Below are positions 1 to 6,449 of a stretch of 8,469 nucleotides of DNA, piece after piece. Location of the stretch: contig CAYMJV010000092.1 in assembly GCA_964390545.1 (NCBI GenBank), positions 1 through 8,469 on the forward strand, read 5' to 3'. How positions within the stretch are numbered: position 1 is the stretch's first letter; the number at the start of each line of letters is the position of its first letter. The notes beneath the pieces are model-generated. The model was not told the DNA's origin, made no database searches, and worked only from the letters and a program-made list of their open reading frames with translations. Made by a program: the position numbers and the translations under genes. The stretch is from CAYMJV01 sp964390545. Its GTDB lineage: Bacteria; Desulfobacterota; BSN033; UBA1163.

Positions 1-8
1 TGACCATT

Positions 9-15
9 CCTCCTT
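9..15 (-). promoter_or_regulatory. Strong Shine-Dalgarno site of a gene at the left edge
   Basis: Read on the minus strand, this site is AAGGAGG, a near-perfect anti-16S match. An ATG occurs at positions 7-5, only one base after the site, which is too close for normal initiation. With the usual spacing of about 7 bases, a start codon would begin at position 1 and run off the window. A minus-strand gene therefore starts at or just beyond the left edge. Nothing can be said about its product. Confidence 0.55.
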
Positions 16-67
16 CTATTATTTTGTATTTTCAATAAGTTATACCGAAAATGCAGGTGTTGCGTTC

Positions 68-96
68 ACGTTAACATTATTTGCAAATTTTGTCAA
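68..96 (-). promoter_or_regulatory. Sigma70-like promoter for the gene at the left edge
   Basis: On the minus strand there is a perfect -35 hexamer, TTGACA (96-91). A 17-base spacer and TAACGT (73-68) follow. The -10 matches consensus at only three of six bases but is preceded by TG, giving an extended -10 (TGTTAACGT). A second -10-like hexamer, TATAAC, lies at 44-39 without a good -35. Both sit upstream of the strong ribosome-binding site at 9-15, which supports a leftward transcript. This is inferred from sequence alone. Confidence 0.4.
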
Positions 97-110
97 GGAA
101 AACTTTTGAA

Positions 111-122
111 ATTCCTGATTTC
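111..122 (+). repeat. 12-bp inverted repeat flanking DUF1847 gene, left arm
   Basis: ATTCCTGATTTC here is the exact reverse complement of GAAATCAGGAAT at 954-965. The two arms lie outside the DUF1847 coding region on either side. A looser relative, AAATCCTGATTCC, is at 6491-6503, so the arms may be fragments of a dispersed repeat rather than ends of a mobile unit. Confidence 0.35.
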
Positions 123-125
123 ACA

Positions 126-168
126 CCTGCCTGCGCCGCCCACGGTTGGGACCAAGCCAGTAGGCAGG
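126..168. repeat. Degenerate GCAGGCAGG-type hairpin repeat
   Basis: CCTGCCT (126-132) and AGGCAGG (162-168) form a perfect 7-bp stem around a 29-base GC-rich interior. The same arms build the hairpins at 7847-7882 and, in part, 6572-6588, so this looks like a member of one dispersed REP-like family with an enlarged loop. It lies downstream of the DUF1847 gene. No T-run follows on either strand, so it is not a canonical terminator. Confidence 0.5.
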
Positions 169-242
169 GATAACGGAAGGATGACACAGGTTTGAAATGT
201 ACTGGAAATCAAAGGGTTCCTTATATTCTACAAATGGTTGTA

Positions 243-917
243 CTATTTCTTCATCAATCTCTCATAATAGATATGGGAAGTATAAAGGGCTGCCATTGGG
301 TTATGACCTGTTACTCTGTCTTTTACAGCAAAGACGGTTGTCAGGCCTTCAATATATTTTAAGAAGAGCGAATCGTGCCCAATGCAGAGACCCAGCATGA
401 TATTGAAATCCGTTTTGGCCTGATTTAAAATTTTTGCCTGAGTAATGGGATTACACATCGCTTCAAATTCTCCAATCTTAATCTTCTCTTCATCCTTCAC
501 GCCGATCCTCTCTTTTGGGGTTCCTCCGACCTTACAAGAAACAGCCACAACTTCAAAACCGTGCTTCTCTAAAATTTCAGAAAGGATGGAAGCCTCATGG
601 GTCAGACCTCCGCAAAAAGCCATGCCCAGCCTTTTATACCCCATCCTCGTTGAGAATTCGATTAACTCCTCCACCCTAGTTTTCGTAGGAACCATGACAT
701 AAGGTTTGACATCCCGAAAGGCATAACATGCGCCCTCTTGAACAGAAGCTGTCCTTGCGAACTCCTTTACCCCTGGCGCGTCATATTCTCCTAATGCCTC
801 TTTCAGAGTTGCCGTCTCCTTCCTCGTGGGACACCAGGCAGGGCCTTTGCCATCCTCTACCCGGCAGATCTTTTCCATAATTTCACACTTTGTACAATTG
901 CAGCAAATCTTGTCCAT
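243..917 (-). CDS. DUF1847 family cysteine-cluster protein
   Basis: The protein has 224 residues when started at the ATG at 917-915. That ATG follows AAGGAG (930-925) by 7 bases. An upstream in-frame ATG at 971 would add 18 residues with no family resemblance. The N-terminus holds a dense cysteine cluster (C5, C6, C8 and C11 in CCNCTKC, then C18 and C29). Further cysteines are C64, C102 (FCGG), C128, C155 and C178 (LCIGHDSLF). This is the pattern of the DUF1847 family, often described as putative metal-binding. Its biochemical role is unknown to me. The cysteine arrangement would suit zinc or an iron-sulfur centre, but that is inference. There is no signal peptide or membrane segment, so it should be cytosolic. 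It lies 184 bases beyond the acyl-CoA ligase, with its own candidate control region, and is probably not tightly tied to the upstream operon. Family call fairly sure, function not. Confidence 0.85.
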   Translation of the reverse strand: MDKICCNCTKCEIMEKICRVEDGKGPAWCPTRKETATLKEALGEYDAPGVKEFARTASVQEGACYAFRDVKPYVMVPTKTRVEELIEFSTRMGYKRLGMAFCGGLTHEASILSEILEKHGFEVVAVSCKVGGTPKERIGVKDEEKIKIGEFEAMCNPITQAKILNQAKTDFNIMLGLCIGHDSLFLKYIEGLTTVFAVKDRVTGHNPMAALYTSHIYYERLMKK

Positions 918-924
918 CTTCTTA

Positions 925-930
925 CTCCTT
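925..930 (-). promoter_or_regulatory. Shine-Dalgarno site fixing the DUF1847 start
   Basis: The minus strand reads AAGGAG, then a 7-base spacer (TAAGAAG), then ATG at 917-915. This spacing is near ideal and selects the MDKICC start over the longer ATG at 971. Confidence 0.8.
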
Positions 931-953
931 CGACGAAGAAATTCAGGATGTAG

Positions 954-965
954 GAAATCAGGAAT
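954..965 (-). repeat. 12-bp inverted repeat flanking DUF1847 gene, right arm
   Basis: GAAATCAGGAAT on the plus strand pairs exactly with ATTCCTGATTTC at 111-122. This arm lies between the DUF1847 start and the ligase stop. Just upstream on the minus strand (1000-985) is GGGAATTTAGGGATTT, nearly identical to GGGAATTTGGGATTT at 7883-7897, so this gap carries a piece of a dispersed intergenic repeat. Confidence 0.35.
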
Positions 966-1052
966 GTCCAATCACAGAATTCCAAAATCCCTAAATTCCC
1001 AGATGATCCATTGCAGAACTTCCTATCCTGCTGACCTGATATGCACCGTCGA

Positions 1053-1100
1053 TTTATAGGATGAAAACTGATCAGACTTTTTAAAGGATGGAACTGATCA
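1053..1100 (-). promoter_or_regulatory. Two direct repeats next to a -10-like box upstream of DUF1847
   Basis: AGGATGGAACTGATCA (1085-1100, plus strand) and AGGATGAAAACTGATCA (1058-1074) are direct repeats differing by one substitution and one indel, about 26-27 bases apart. Each contains the palindrome TGATCA. On the minus strand the second copy runs straight into TATAAA (1058-1053), a good -10 hexamer with no recognisable -35. The layout suits an activator-dependent promoter for the DUF1847 gene, about 135 bases upstream of its start. The repeats begin one base after the ligase stop codon, so a role in the 3' end of that transcript is also possible. Confidence 0.35.
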
Positions 1101-1101
1101 C

Positions 1102-2682
1102 TTAGTGGACTTTCTTCTCGTAGTTTGCCCAGTAGGGATCCCTCAATCCCTTTTTGTGAATCTTTCCGGATCCGGTCCTTGGAAGGGCGTCAATAAAATC
1201 GATCGATTTGGGTGCTTTGTAATGGGCCATCTTCTCCCTGCAAAACTGGATGATCTCCTGTTCCGTGGCATTCTGGCCGGTTTTTAGGACCACAATCCCT
1301 TTGACCGCCTCGCCCCATTTTGCATCCGGAACTCCGATCACCGCACACTCTAGGATGGCGGGATGCATATAGAGGACATTTTCAATCTCGGTGGAATAAA
1401 CATTCTCTCCACCTGTCAGGATCATGTCTTTCTTTCGATCGACAATGGTGACATAACCCTCTTCATCCATCACCGCCATATCGCCTGTATAGAGCCAGCC
1501 GTTCTTAATTGACTTTGCCGTCTCCTCTGGCAATTTCCAGTACCCCTTGGTCACAATATCCCCTCGGACAATGATCTCTCCCACCTCTTTTTCATCTTTC
1601 TTGATCTCTCCTCCCCGATCATTGACCACTTTCAGTTCCACGCCCAGGAATTCTCTTCCCGTCTTCGACTTGAACCGAAGCCGGTCCTCATAGGGGAGTT
1701 TATCTAAATGTTCCTTCAGAATGGAGAGGGTCAAGTAGGGGCTTGTTTCGGTCATTCCGTAGGTCTGGATATAGTCGCACTTGAACGTTTCTACAATCTT
1801 ACGAACCACTTCCGGTGCAATGGGAGCTCCTCCGCTTAGGAGGACTCGCAGACTGCGGTAATCGTACTTTCCCACCTCTGGATGGTTGACCATCAGGTTG
1901 AGCATAGTAGGAATCAGGTTAGTCAGGGTCACTCGCTCCTGTTCGATGGTCTCCAGAACGACCTTCGGTTGGAACTCTCTAACCATCACATGAGTCCCTC
2001 CAACCCATGTGATGGCCCAGGTCGCCCAGGCATCGGCGAGATGAAACAGGGGTGCCACATGAATCCATACATCCCTGTCGGTGAGATGGATCTCGGCAAT
2101 GGTCCCCAGGGCATGGGCTGTTACATTCTTATGAGATAACATCACTCCTTTCGGACGACCCGTGGTGCCGCTCGTATAATAGATTTGAGCGATGTCTTCA
2201 TCCGAAATGGAAGGCTTTGTAAATTCGCCCGAAACGGCCTGACTCAAAGCAGTTTCATAATTGAGATCGAGAGGTCCTTTCCCCACCCTTCCCTTCCCGG
2301 TCCAGAGGATCTTTTCGATCTTCGGAATCTCCCCTCTGATCGCATCGATCTTATCCTGAAACATAGGATTGGCGATCAATACCTTCGATTCTGAATCCTG
2401 GAGGATGAAGGCGATCTCTCCAGGGGAGAGGCGAATGTTAATGGGAACGGAAATGGCGCCCATCTGAGCAACGCCGTAGTAGGCCTCCAGAAAGGTATGG
2501 CAATTGGGATGGAGGACGGCAACCTTATCATCCTTGCGTACTCCCCAATTTTTTAAACAATAAGAGAGGCGGTTGACCCGCTCGTAGAACTCCCGGTAAG
2601 TCCACCGCTCTCCCCCACAGACGATTGCCCGTTTCTCCGGGAAAAACTTATAGGCCTTCGATAAGGTTTCAGTGAGAATCAC
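1102..2682 (-). CDS. Acyl-CoA ligase (AMP-forming, fatty-acid type)
   Basis: This 526-residue protein of the ANL adenylate-forming superfamily should activate a carboxylic acid, probably a fatty or aromatic acid, to its acyl-CoA through an acyl-AMP intermediate in the cytosol. The core motifs are intact in order. They are the P-loop YYTSGTTGRPKG (168-179), YGMTETSP (308-315), YTGD (398-401), the hinge region VDRKKDMILTGGENVYSTEIE starting at 414, and PRTGSGKIHKK (501-511) with catalytic K507. Length is normal for this class. The start is GTG at 2682-2680. The next Met is well inside the conserved N-terminal region. The gene begins 4 bases after the upstream stop codon, and its candidate ribosome-binding sequence (GAGGAAG, minus strand) lies inside the end of that gene, so translational coupling is likely. 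Pairing with an acyl-CoA-condensing enzyme suggests a shared thioester pathway. The acid substrate cannot be read from the sequence. Family certain, substrate open. Confidence 0.93.
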   Translation of the reverse strand: MILTETLSKAYKFFPEKRAIVCGGERWTYREFYERVNRLSYCLKNWGVRKDDKVAVLHPNCHTFLEAYYGVAQMGAISVPINIRLSPGEIAFILQDSESKVLIANPMFQDKIDAIRGEIPKIEKILWTGKGRVGKGPLDLNYETALSQAVSGEFTKPSISDEDIAQIYYTSGTTGRPKGVMLSHKNVTAHALGTIAEIHLTDRDVWIHVAPLFHLADAWATWAITWVGGTHVMVREFQPKVVLETIEQERVTLTNLIPTMLNLMVNHPEVGKYDYRSLRVLLSGGAPIAPEVVRKIVETFKCDYIQTYGMTETSPYLTLSILKEHLDKLPYEDRLRFKSKTGREFLGVELKVVNDRGGEIKKDEKEVGEIIVRGDIVTKGYWKLPEETAKSIKNGWLYTGDMAVMDEEGYVTIVDRKKDMILTGGENVYSTEIENVLYMHPAILECAVIGVPDAKWGEAVKGIVVLKTGQNATEQEIIQFCREKMAHYKAPKSIDFIDALPRTGSGKIHKKGLRDPYWANYEKKVH

Positions 2683-2686
2683 CCTT

Positions 2687-4501
2687 CTACTCTTCCTCGC
2701 TCTTGGTCAAGTCTTCGAATCGAATATCGAGTCCCAGGATCCCTTTGATCTCTCCAGACTCATCCCGAATGGGACCCGAGACGGTGATGCAGAGAACTCC
2801 TGTGTGCTTTGATGAGTACGGGTTGGTGACGTGAACCTTACCGTCCTTCAATGGCTCGATGAACCAGGGGCGGTTCGAGTAATTTTCTCCCTGTGGGATG
2901 TTGTCATACTTGGATTGATCGATTGGCTGAACAATCGTCCGCGTGATCTTCATCCCATGGACATCGACCACATAGACATACTGCAGGTACGGATATTCAT
3001 CCAAGAGAGATCGTAAAATAGGTTCAATCCTTTTTGAATCCATCGACTTCAGCTCAGACTTCTCAATCACCCTCTCAACAATGTGAGCCGCCATCTCATA
3101 AGCCCTTGCCTTGAGCCTGTCAAATTCTGAGACGAAATACTCGGGAAGGTATTTTCGGGTGATCTTTTCCATCTCCTGGTCTGAGAGGGACGTCGTCCTT
3201 CCTTCCTCATATTGTTTGGTCACCCACTTATTGATCTTCGCCACTCGTGGATGGGTCTTCTCGACCCTGTCTTTTCCTGTGAAAGCAAAGTGGGAGTTGA
3301 TCCATTGGGCAATCCCTGCCAATCCTGACTTATCGTTCACCGAGATGGAGGTGGGCCGGTTCAGAATCTTGGCCGTGTTGAAAATATTGTAGATCTCCTC
3401 GTTCTTCAGAATTCCATCGGCATGGATACCAGCACTCGTCGCATTGAAACCCGATCCCACAAAAGGCATATTCGAAGCAATATGAACGCCGATGGCTCGT
3501 TCGTAGTAATTTCGGATCTCGGTGATCATGGTGGGATCGATGCCGTTGTCATGACCCATCAGGCTGATATATTCAATGATCAATCCTTCAATGGGTGAAT
3601 TTCCCGTCCTTTCCCCGAACCCAAGGAGCGTGCCATTCGCAGCCGCGCATCCATGGAGCCATGCGGTCGTGGCATTGATGAATCCCTTATGGAAATCGTT
3701 GTGACCATGCCACTCCAAGTACTCAGAGGGAACGCCTGCATCATCGATCATGGCCCGAATCATCTTAGGAACCGCACGGGGAAGGGCCGCTCCTGAATAG
3801 GGCACCCCGAGGCCCAACGTGTCGCAGAGTCGAATTTTGACAGGAAGTTTGGCCTCTTCAGAAAGACGCATGATATCCTGAGCAAAGGGAACACAGAATC
3901 CATAGATATCGGCTCGCGTGACATCTTCAAAATGGCACCGGGGAGTGATGCCAAGGTCCAGCGCAGCAGAGACGATGGAGAGGTACTCCCGCAGGACCAC
4001 TCTTCGGTTCTTCTTCAGCTTCAGGAAGATATGATAATCTGAAACAGAGGTGAGGATGCCCGTCTCTTTTAACCCCATCTCCCTCACCAACTTGAAATCT
4101 TCCTTGACGGCACGGATCCAGCCCGTAATCTCCGGGTAGCGGTACCCCCTCTCCTGACAACCCCTCACTGCCTCTTTGTCCTTCTCACTGTAAACGAAGA
4201 ATTCACATTGCCGGATCACGCCATTGGGTCCTCCAAGGCGATGAAGCATTTCGTAGAGGCTGACGATCTGCTCCACCGTATAAGGTGGCCTGGCCTGTTG
4301 TCCATCCCGAAAGGTGGTATCGGTGATAAAGATCTCTTCGGGGGGATCGATGAAGACAAATTTATTATCGAATTCTACCCGGCAAACCTCTTCGTAAGGA
4401 AAGATATTCCGATAGAGGTTTGGTTCCTGGATATCCAGGAGGGGGTATTGCTCGATCGTCGATTTGCCGTCAAAAGCCCTCTTCTTCCTCGTAATGGCCA
4501 T
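2687..4501 (-). CDS. DRE-TIM condensing enzyme (isopropylmalate/Re-citrate synthase-like) fused to a Cache domain
   Basis: The protein has 604 residues. Residues about 55-330 form an HMGL-like TIM barrel with DTTFRDGQQ (61-69, the DRE motif), HFEDVTR (190-196), LCDTLG (225-230), HGHND (265-269, metal-binding histidines) and GFGERTGN (294-301). The last is the mark of acyl-CoA Claisen condensation by isopropylmalate, homocitrate, citramalate and Re-citrate synthases. SAGIHADG (356-363) follows the barrel. The text around PNLYRNIFPYEEV and RPPYTVEQIV resembles what I recall of clostridial Re-citrate synthases, so acetyl-CoA plus oxaloacetate is a candidate reaction, but isopropylmalate-type chemistry cannot be excluded. 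From about 485 to 600 there is an extra Cache/PDC-like domain with YSNRPWF (541-547), VTNPYSS (558-564) and GILGLDI (587-593). No signal peptide or membrane helix is visible, so it should be cytosolic. The ATG at 4501 has AAAGGAG 12 bases upstream. It lies 65 bases after aspS and 4 bases before the acyl-CoA ligase. Confidence 0.9.
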   Translation of the reverse strand: MAITRKKRAFDGKSTIEQYPLLDIQEPNLYRNIFPYEEVCRVEFDNKFVFIDPPEEIFITDTTFRDGQQARPPYTVEQIVSLYEMLHRLGGPNGVIRQCEFFVYSEKDKEAVRGCQERGYRYPEITGWIRAVKEDFKLVREMGLKETGILTSVSDYHIFLKLKKNRRVVLREYLSIVSAALDLGITPRCHFEDVTRADIYGFCVPFAQDIMRLSEEAKLPVKIRLCDTLGLGVPYSGAALPRAVPKMIRAMIDDAGVPSEYLEWHGHNDFHKGFINATTAWLHGCAAANGTLLGFGERTGNSPIEGLIIEYISLMGHDNGIDPTMITEIRNYYERAIGVHIASNMPFVGSGFNATSAGIHADGILKNEEIYNIFNTAKILNRPTSISVNDKSGLAGIAQWINSHFAFTGKDRVEKTHPRVAKINKWVTKQYEEGRTTSLSDQEMEKITRKYLPEYFVSEFDRLKARAYEMAAHIVERVIEKSELKSMDSKRIEPILRSLLDEYPYLQYVYVVDVHGMKITRTIVQPIDQSKYDNIPQGENYSNRPWFIEPLKDGKVHVTNPYSSKHTGVLCITVSGPIRDESGEIKGILGLDIRFEDLTKSEEE

Positions 4502-4513
4502 TCTTGTTTGTTT

Positions 4514-4520
4514 CTCCTTT
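4514..4520 (-). promoter_or_regulatory. Shine-Dalgarno site of the condensing-enzyme gene
   Basis: AAAGGAG on the minus strand precedes the ATG at 4501 by 12 bases. This is slightly longer than usual but supports that start. The rest of the 65-base spacer from aspS (4502-4566) shows no convincing promoter or terminator, which is consistent with co-transcription. Confidence 0.55.
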
Positions 4521-4566
4521 CTCCCCCCTCACCTATCCCTGACCTCGTCCAAGGATGGGAGAGAAC

Positions 4567-6366
4567 TTACACCTTTAGTTTAATGGATAACTCTTCAAGT
4601 TGTTTGGGATCTACTTTCGAGGGCGCATCTGTCATGAGATCGGTCGCTTTCTGGGTCTTCGGGAAGGCAATGACATCCCTGATGGACTCCGAATGGCTGA
4701 GGATCATGATGAGCCGGTCGAATCCAAAGGCAATCCCGCCATGAGGAGGAGTTCCGTACTGGAGCGCTTCCAGCAAAAAACCGAATCTCTCCCTGGCCTC
4801 TTCCTCTCCCATCCCCAATTTTTCAAAGACGAGGGATTGGATCTCCCTCAGATGATTCCGGATGCTCCCGCCTCCAATCTCAGATCCATTCAAGACAAGA
4901 TCATAAGCCTTAGCCTTCACCTGTTCGGGATGATGTTCTAATTTCTCAATATCTTCGTCCTTTGGAGCGGTGAAGGGGTGATGGACCGCCACAAAACGTT
5001 TTTCTGCCTCATCGTACTCCAGAAGAGGAAAATCTAAAATCCACACAAATCGATAAGCGTCCGAAGGGATGAGTCCCAGCTTCTGGCCGAGATGAAGGCG
5101 AAGATTGGCCAATGACTGATTGACCACTTTCGAAGGGCCGGCCATGAAGAGAAGGAGATCATTCTCCTCGGCCTCAAGAATCTCCTCCACTCTTTTTCTC
5201 TCCTCATCGCTGATCGACTTCTGAATTGCCGACTGCCATCCATTCGGACTAACCTTCGCCGAGATCAATCCTTTGGCCCCATAGGCATAGACAACGGGAT
5301 TGAGATCGTCGATCTCTTTCCGCGAAAAAGTGCTTCCTCCTTTGACATTGATGGCTTTGATTATCTCTCCCCTCTCGATCGCCTCCTTGAAGATCCTGAA
5401 AGAAGAATGCTTTAGTATGGAGGTCACTTCCCTCAGCTCCATTCCAAATCGGATGTCCGGCTTGTCCACACCATAGCGGCTCATCGCCTCTTCATAGGTC
5501 AGATGGGGAAAGGGCGTCTCCAGTTCCATCCCTAAAATGGTCTTGAAGATATGGACCATCAGACCTTCCATCGTTCTCTGGATATCTTCCACGGTGACAA
5601 AAGACATCTCCACATCGATCTGGGTAAATTCCGGTTGTCGATCCGAGCGGAGGTCCTCGTCCCGGAAACAACGGACAATCTGAAAGTACCGGTCAAATCC
5701 AGAGATCATCAGGATTTGCTTAAAAAGTTGAGGGGACTGCGGCAAGGCGTAAAAATGACCGGGATTGACTCTGCTAGGGACCAAATAATCTCTCGCCCCC
5801 TCGGGAGTGCTCTTGGTGAGCATGGGTGTCTCGACCTCCAGAAATCCGAGAGAGTCAAAGTAATTTCGTACCTCTTTCGCCACACGGTGCCGCAGGATCA
5901 GATTTTGTTGAAGCCTTGGCCTTCTAAGGTCCAGATATCGGTACTGGAGGCGGACATTCTCTGCCACCTCCTCGTCATCCTCGATCAAAAAGGGTGGGTT
6001 TTTAGAGGGATTGAGAATCTTTAACTCTTGGGCAATGACCTCGATCTCTCCGGTCTTCAATTTGGGGTTCGTTGTGCCTTCCGGCCGGGTTACCACCTTC
6101 CCTTTCACCCCCACAACAAATTCACTTCGAAGGGACTGGGCCTTTTCGTGGGCCTCTCGATTCAATTCGGGATTGAAGACCACCTGAACGATCCCCTGCC
6201 TGTCCCGCAGTTCAACGAAAATGAGTCCACCCAGGTCCCTTCTTCGCTGGACCCATCCCAGAAGGGTCACCTCTCGATCCACATCCATTCGTCGAAGATC
6301 ACCACAATAATCTGTTCTCTTTAGATCTTCCAGGAGATCAATTTTTATTCGAGATTCATTCATCAT
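4567..6366 (-). CDS. aspS: Aspartyl-tRNA synthetase, bacterial type
   Basis: This 599-residue class II synthetase charges tRNA-Asp with aspartate. It has an N-terminal OB-fold anticodon-binding domain (about 17-125, GWVQRRRDLGG at 37-47). Motif 1 lies around FLEVETPMLTKSTPEGARD (175-193) and motif 2 is FRDEDLRSDRQPEFTQID (234-251). A GAD insertion spans roughly 305-420, and motif 3 is GGIAFGFDRL (543-552). Length matches bacterial AspRS. Two positions reported to separate tRNA-Asp-specific from Asp/Asn-relaxed enzymes give a mixed picture. The residue matching His31 of the Pseudomonas enzyme is L45 (specific-like), while that matching Gly82 is G97 (relaxed-like). Tandem ATGs at 6366 and 6363 are the only nearby in-frame starts. 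A stop codon lies at 6393-6391, and no Shine-Dalgarno sequence is visible. A promoter and a structured leader lie upstream. It appears to head the unit containing the condensing enzyme and acyl-CoA ligase. Confidence 0.97.
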   Translation of the reverse strand: MMNESRIKIDLLEDLKRTDYCGDLRRMDVDREVTLLGWVQRRRDLGGLIFVELRDRQGIVQVVFNPELNREAHEKAQSLRSEFVVGVKGKVVTRPEGTTNPKLKTGEIEVIAQELKILNPSKNPPFLIEDDEEVAENVRLQYRYLDLRRPRLQQNLILRHRVAKEVRNYFDSLGFLEVETPMLTKSTPEGARDYLVPSRVNPGHFYALPQSPQLFKQILMISGFDRYFQIVRCFRDEDLRSDRQPEFTQIDVEMSFVTVEDIQRTMEGLMVHIFKTILGMELETPFPHLTYEEAMSRYGVDKPDIRFGMELREVTSILKHSSFRIFKEAIERGEIIKAINVKGGSTFSRKEIDDLNPVVYAYGAKGLISAKVSPNGWQSAIQKSISDEERKRVEEILEAEENDLLLFMAGPSKVVNQSLANLRLHLGQKLGLIPSDAYRFVWILDFPLLEYDEAEKRFVAVHHPFTAPKDEDIEKLEHHPEQVKAKAYDLVLNGSEIGGGSIRNHLREIQSLVFEKLGMGEEEARERFGFLLEALQYGTPPHGGIAFGFDRLIMILSHSESIRDVIAFPKTQKATDLMTDAPSKVDPKQLEELSIKLKV

Positions 6367-6384
6367 GGGTGTACGGTAGCGTGT

Positions 6385-6423
6385 GGGTGATTAGTTCTTA
6401 CAGGTGACAAACTCGAATCACCC
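6385..6423 (-). promoter_or_regulatory. Structured 5' leader of aspS
   Basis: On the minus strand GGGTGATT (6423-6416) pairs perfectly with AATCACCC (6392-6385). An inner stem, AGTTT (6413-6409) with GAACT (6397-6393), stacks above it with a 2-base bulge and leaves an 11-base loop. A competing short stem pairs GGTGA (6422-6418) with TCACC (6407-6403), so two folds are mutually exclusive. The loop region contains TTGTCAC (6410-6404), which matches six of seven bases of the anticodon loop of E. coli tRNA-Asp (CUGUCAC). There is no T-run, so it is not an intrinsic terminator. The structure ends 18 bases before the start codon. Regulation by AspRS binding is conceivable but speculative. Confidence 0.4.
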
Positions 6424-6449
6424 CCGTATTTTCTCACAAAAATAAATCC

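Noticed and set aside
918..971. Longer N-terminus for the DUF1847 protein
   Set aside because: The ATG at 971 lacks the strong ribosome-binding site that precedes the ATG at 917, and the added residues overlap its control region.
4502..4566. Promoter or terminator between aspS and the condensing enzyme
   Set aside because: Only weak partial pairing (CCTATCC with GGATGGG) is present and no hexamers are recognisable, so read-through is more likely.
4208..4744. Plus-strand open frame of 178 codons
   Set aside because: It lies antisense across the start of the condensing-enzyme gene and the end of aspS, and its translation shows no family resemblance, so it is a shadow of the minus-strand genes.
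5551..6024. Plus-strand open frame of 157 codons
   Set aside because: It is wholly antisense to aspS, whose catalytic motifs are intact on the other strand.
6385..6423. tRNA or tRNA fragment (TTCGAGT resembles a T-loop)
   Set aside because: There is no acceptor stem, D-arm or proper 5-bp T-stem with a 7-base loop, and the length is far too short.
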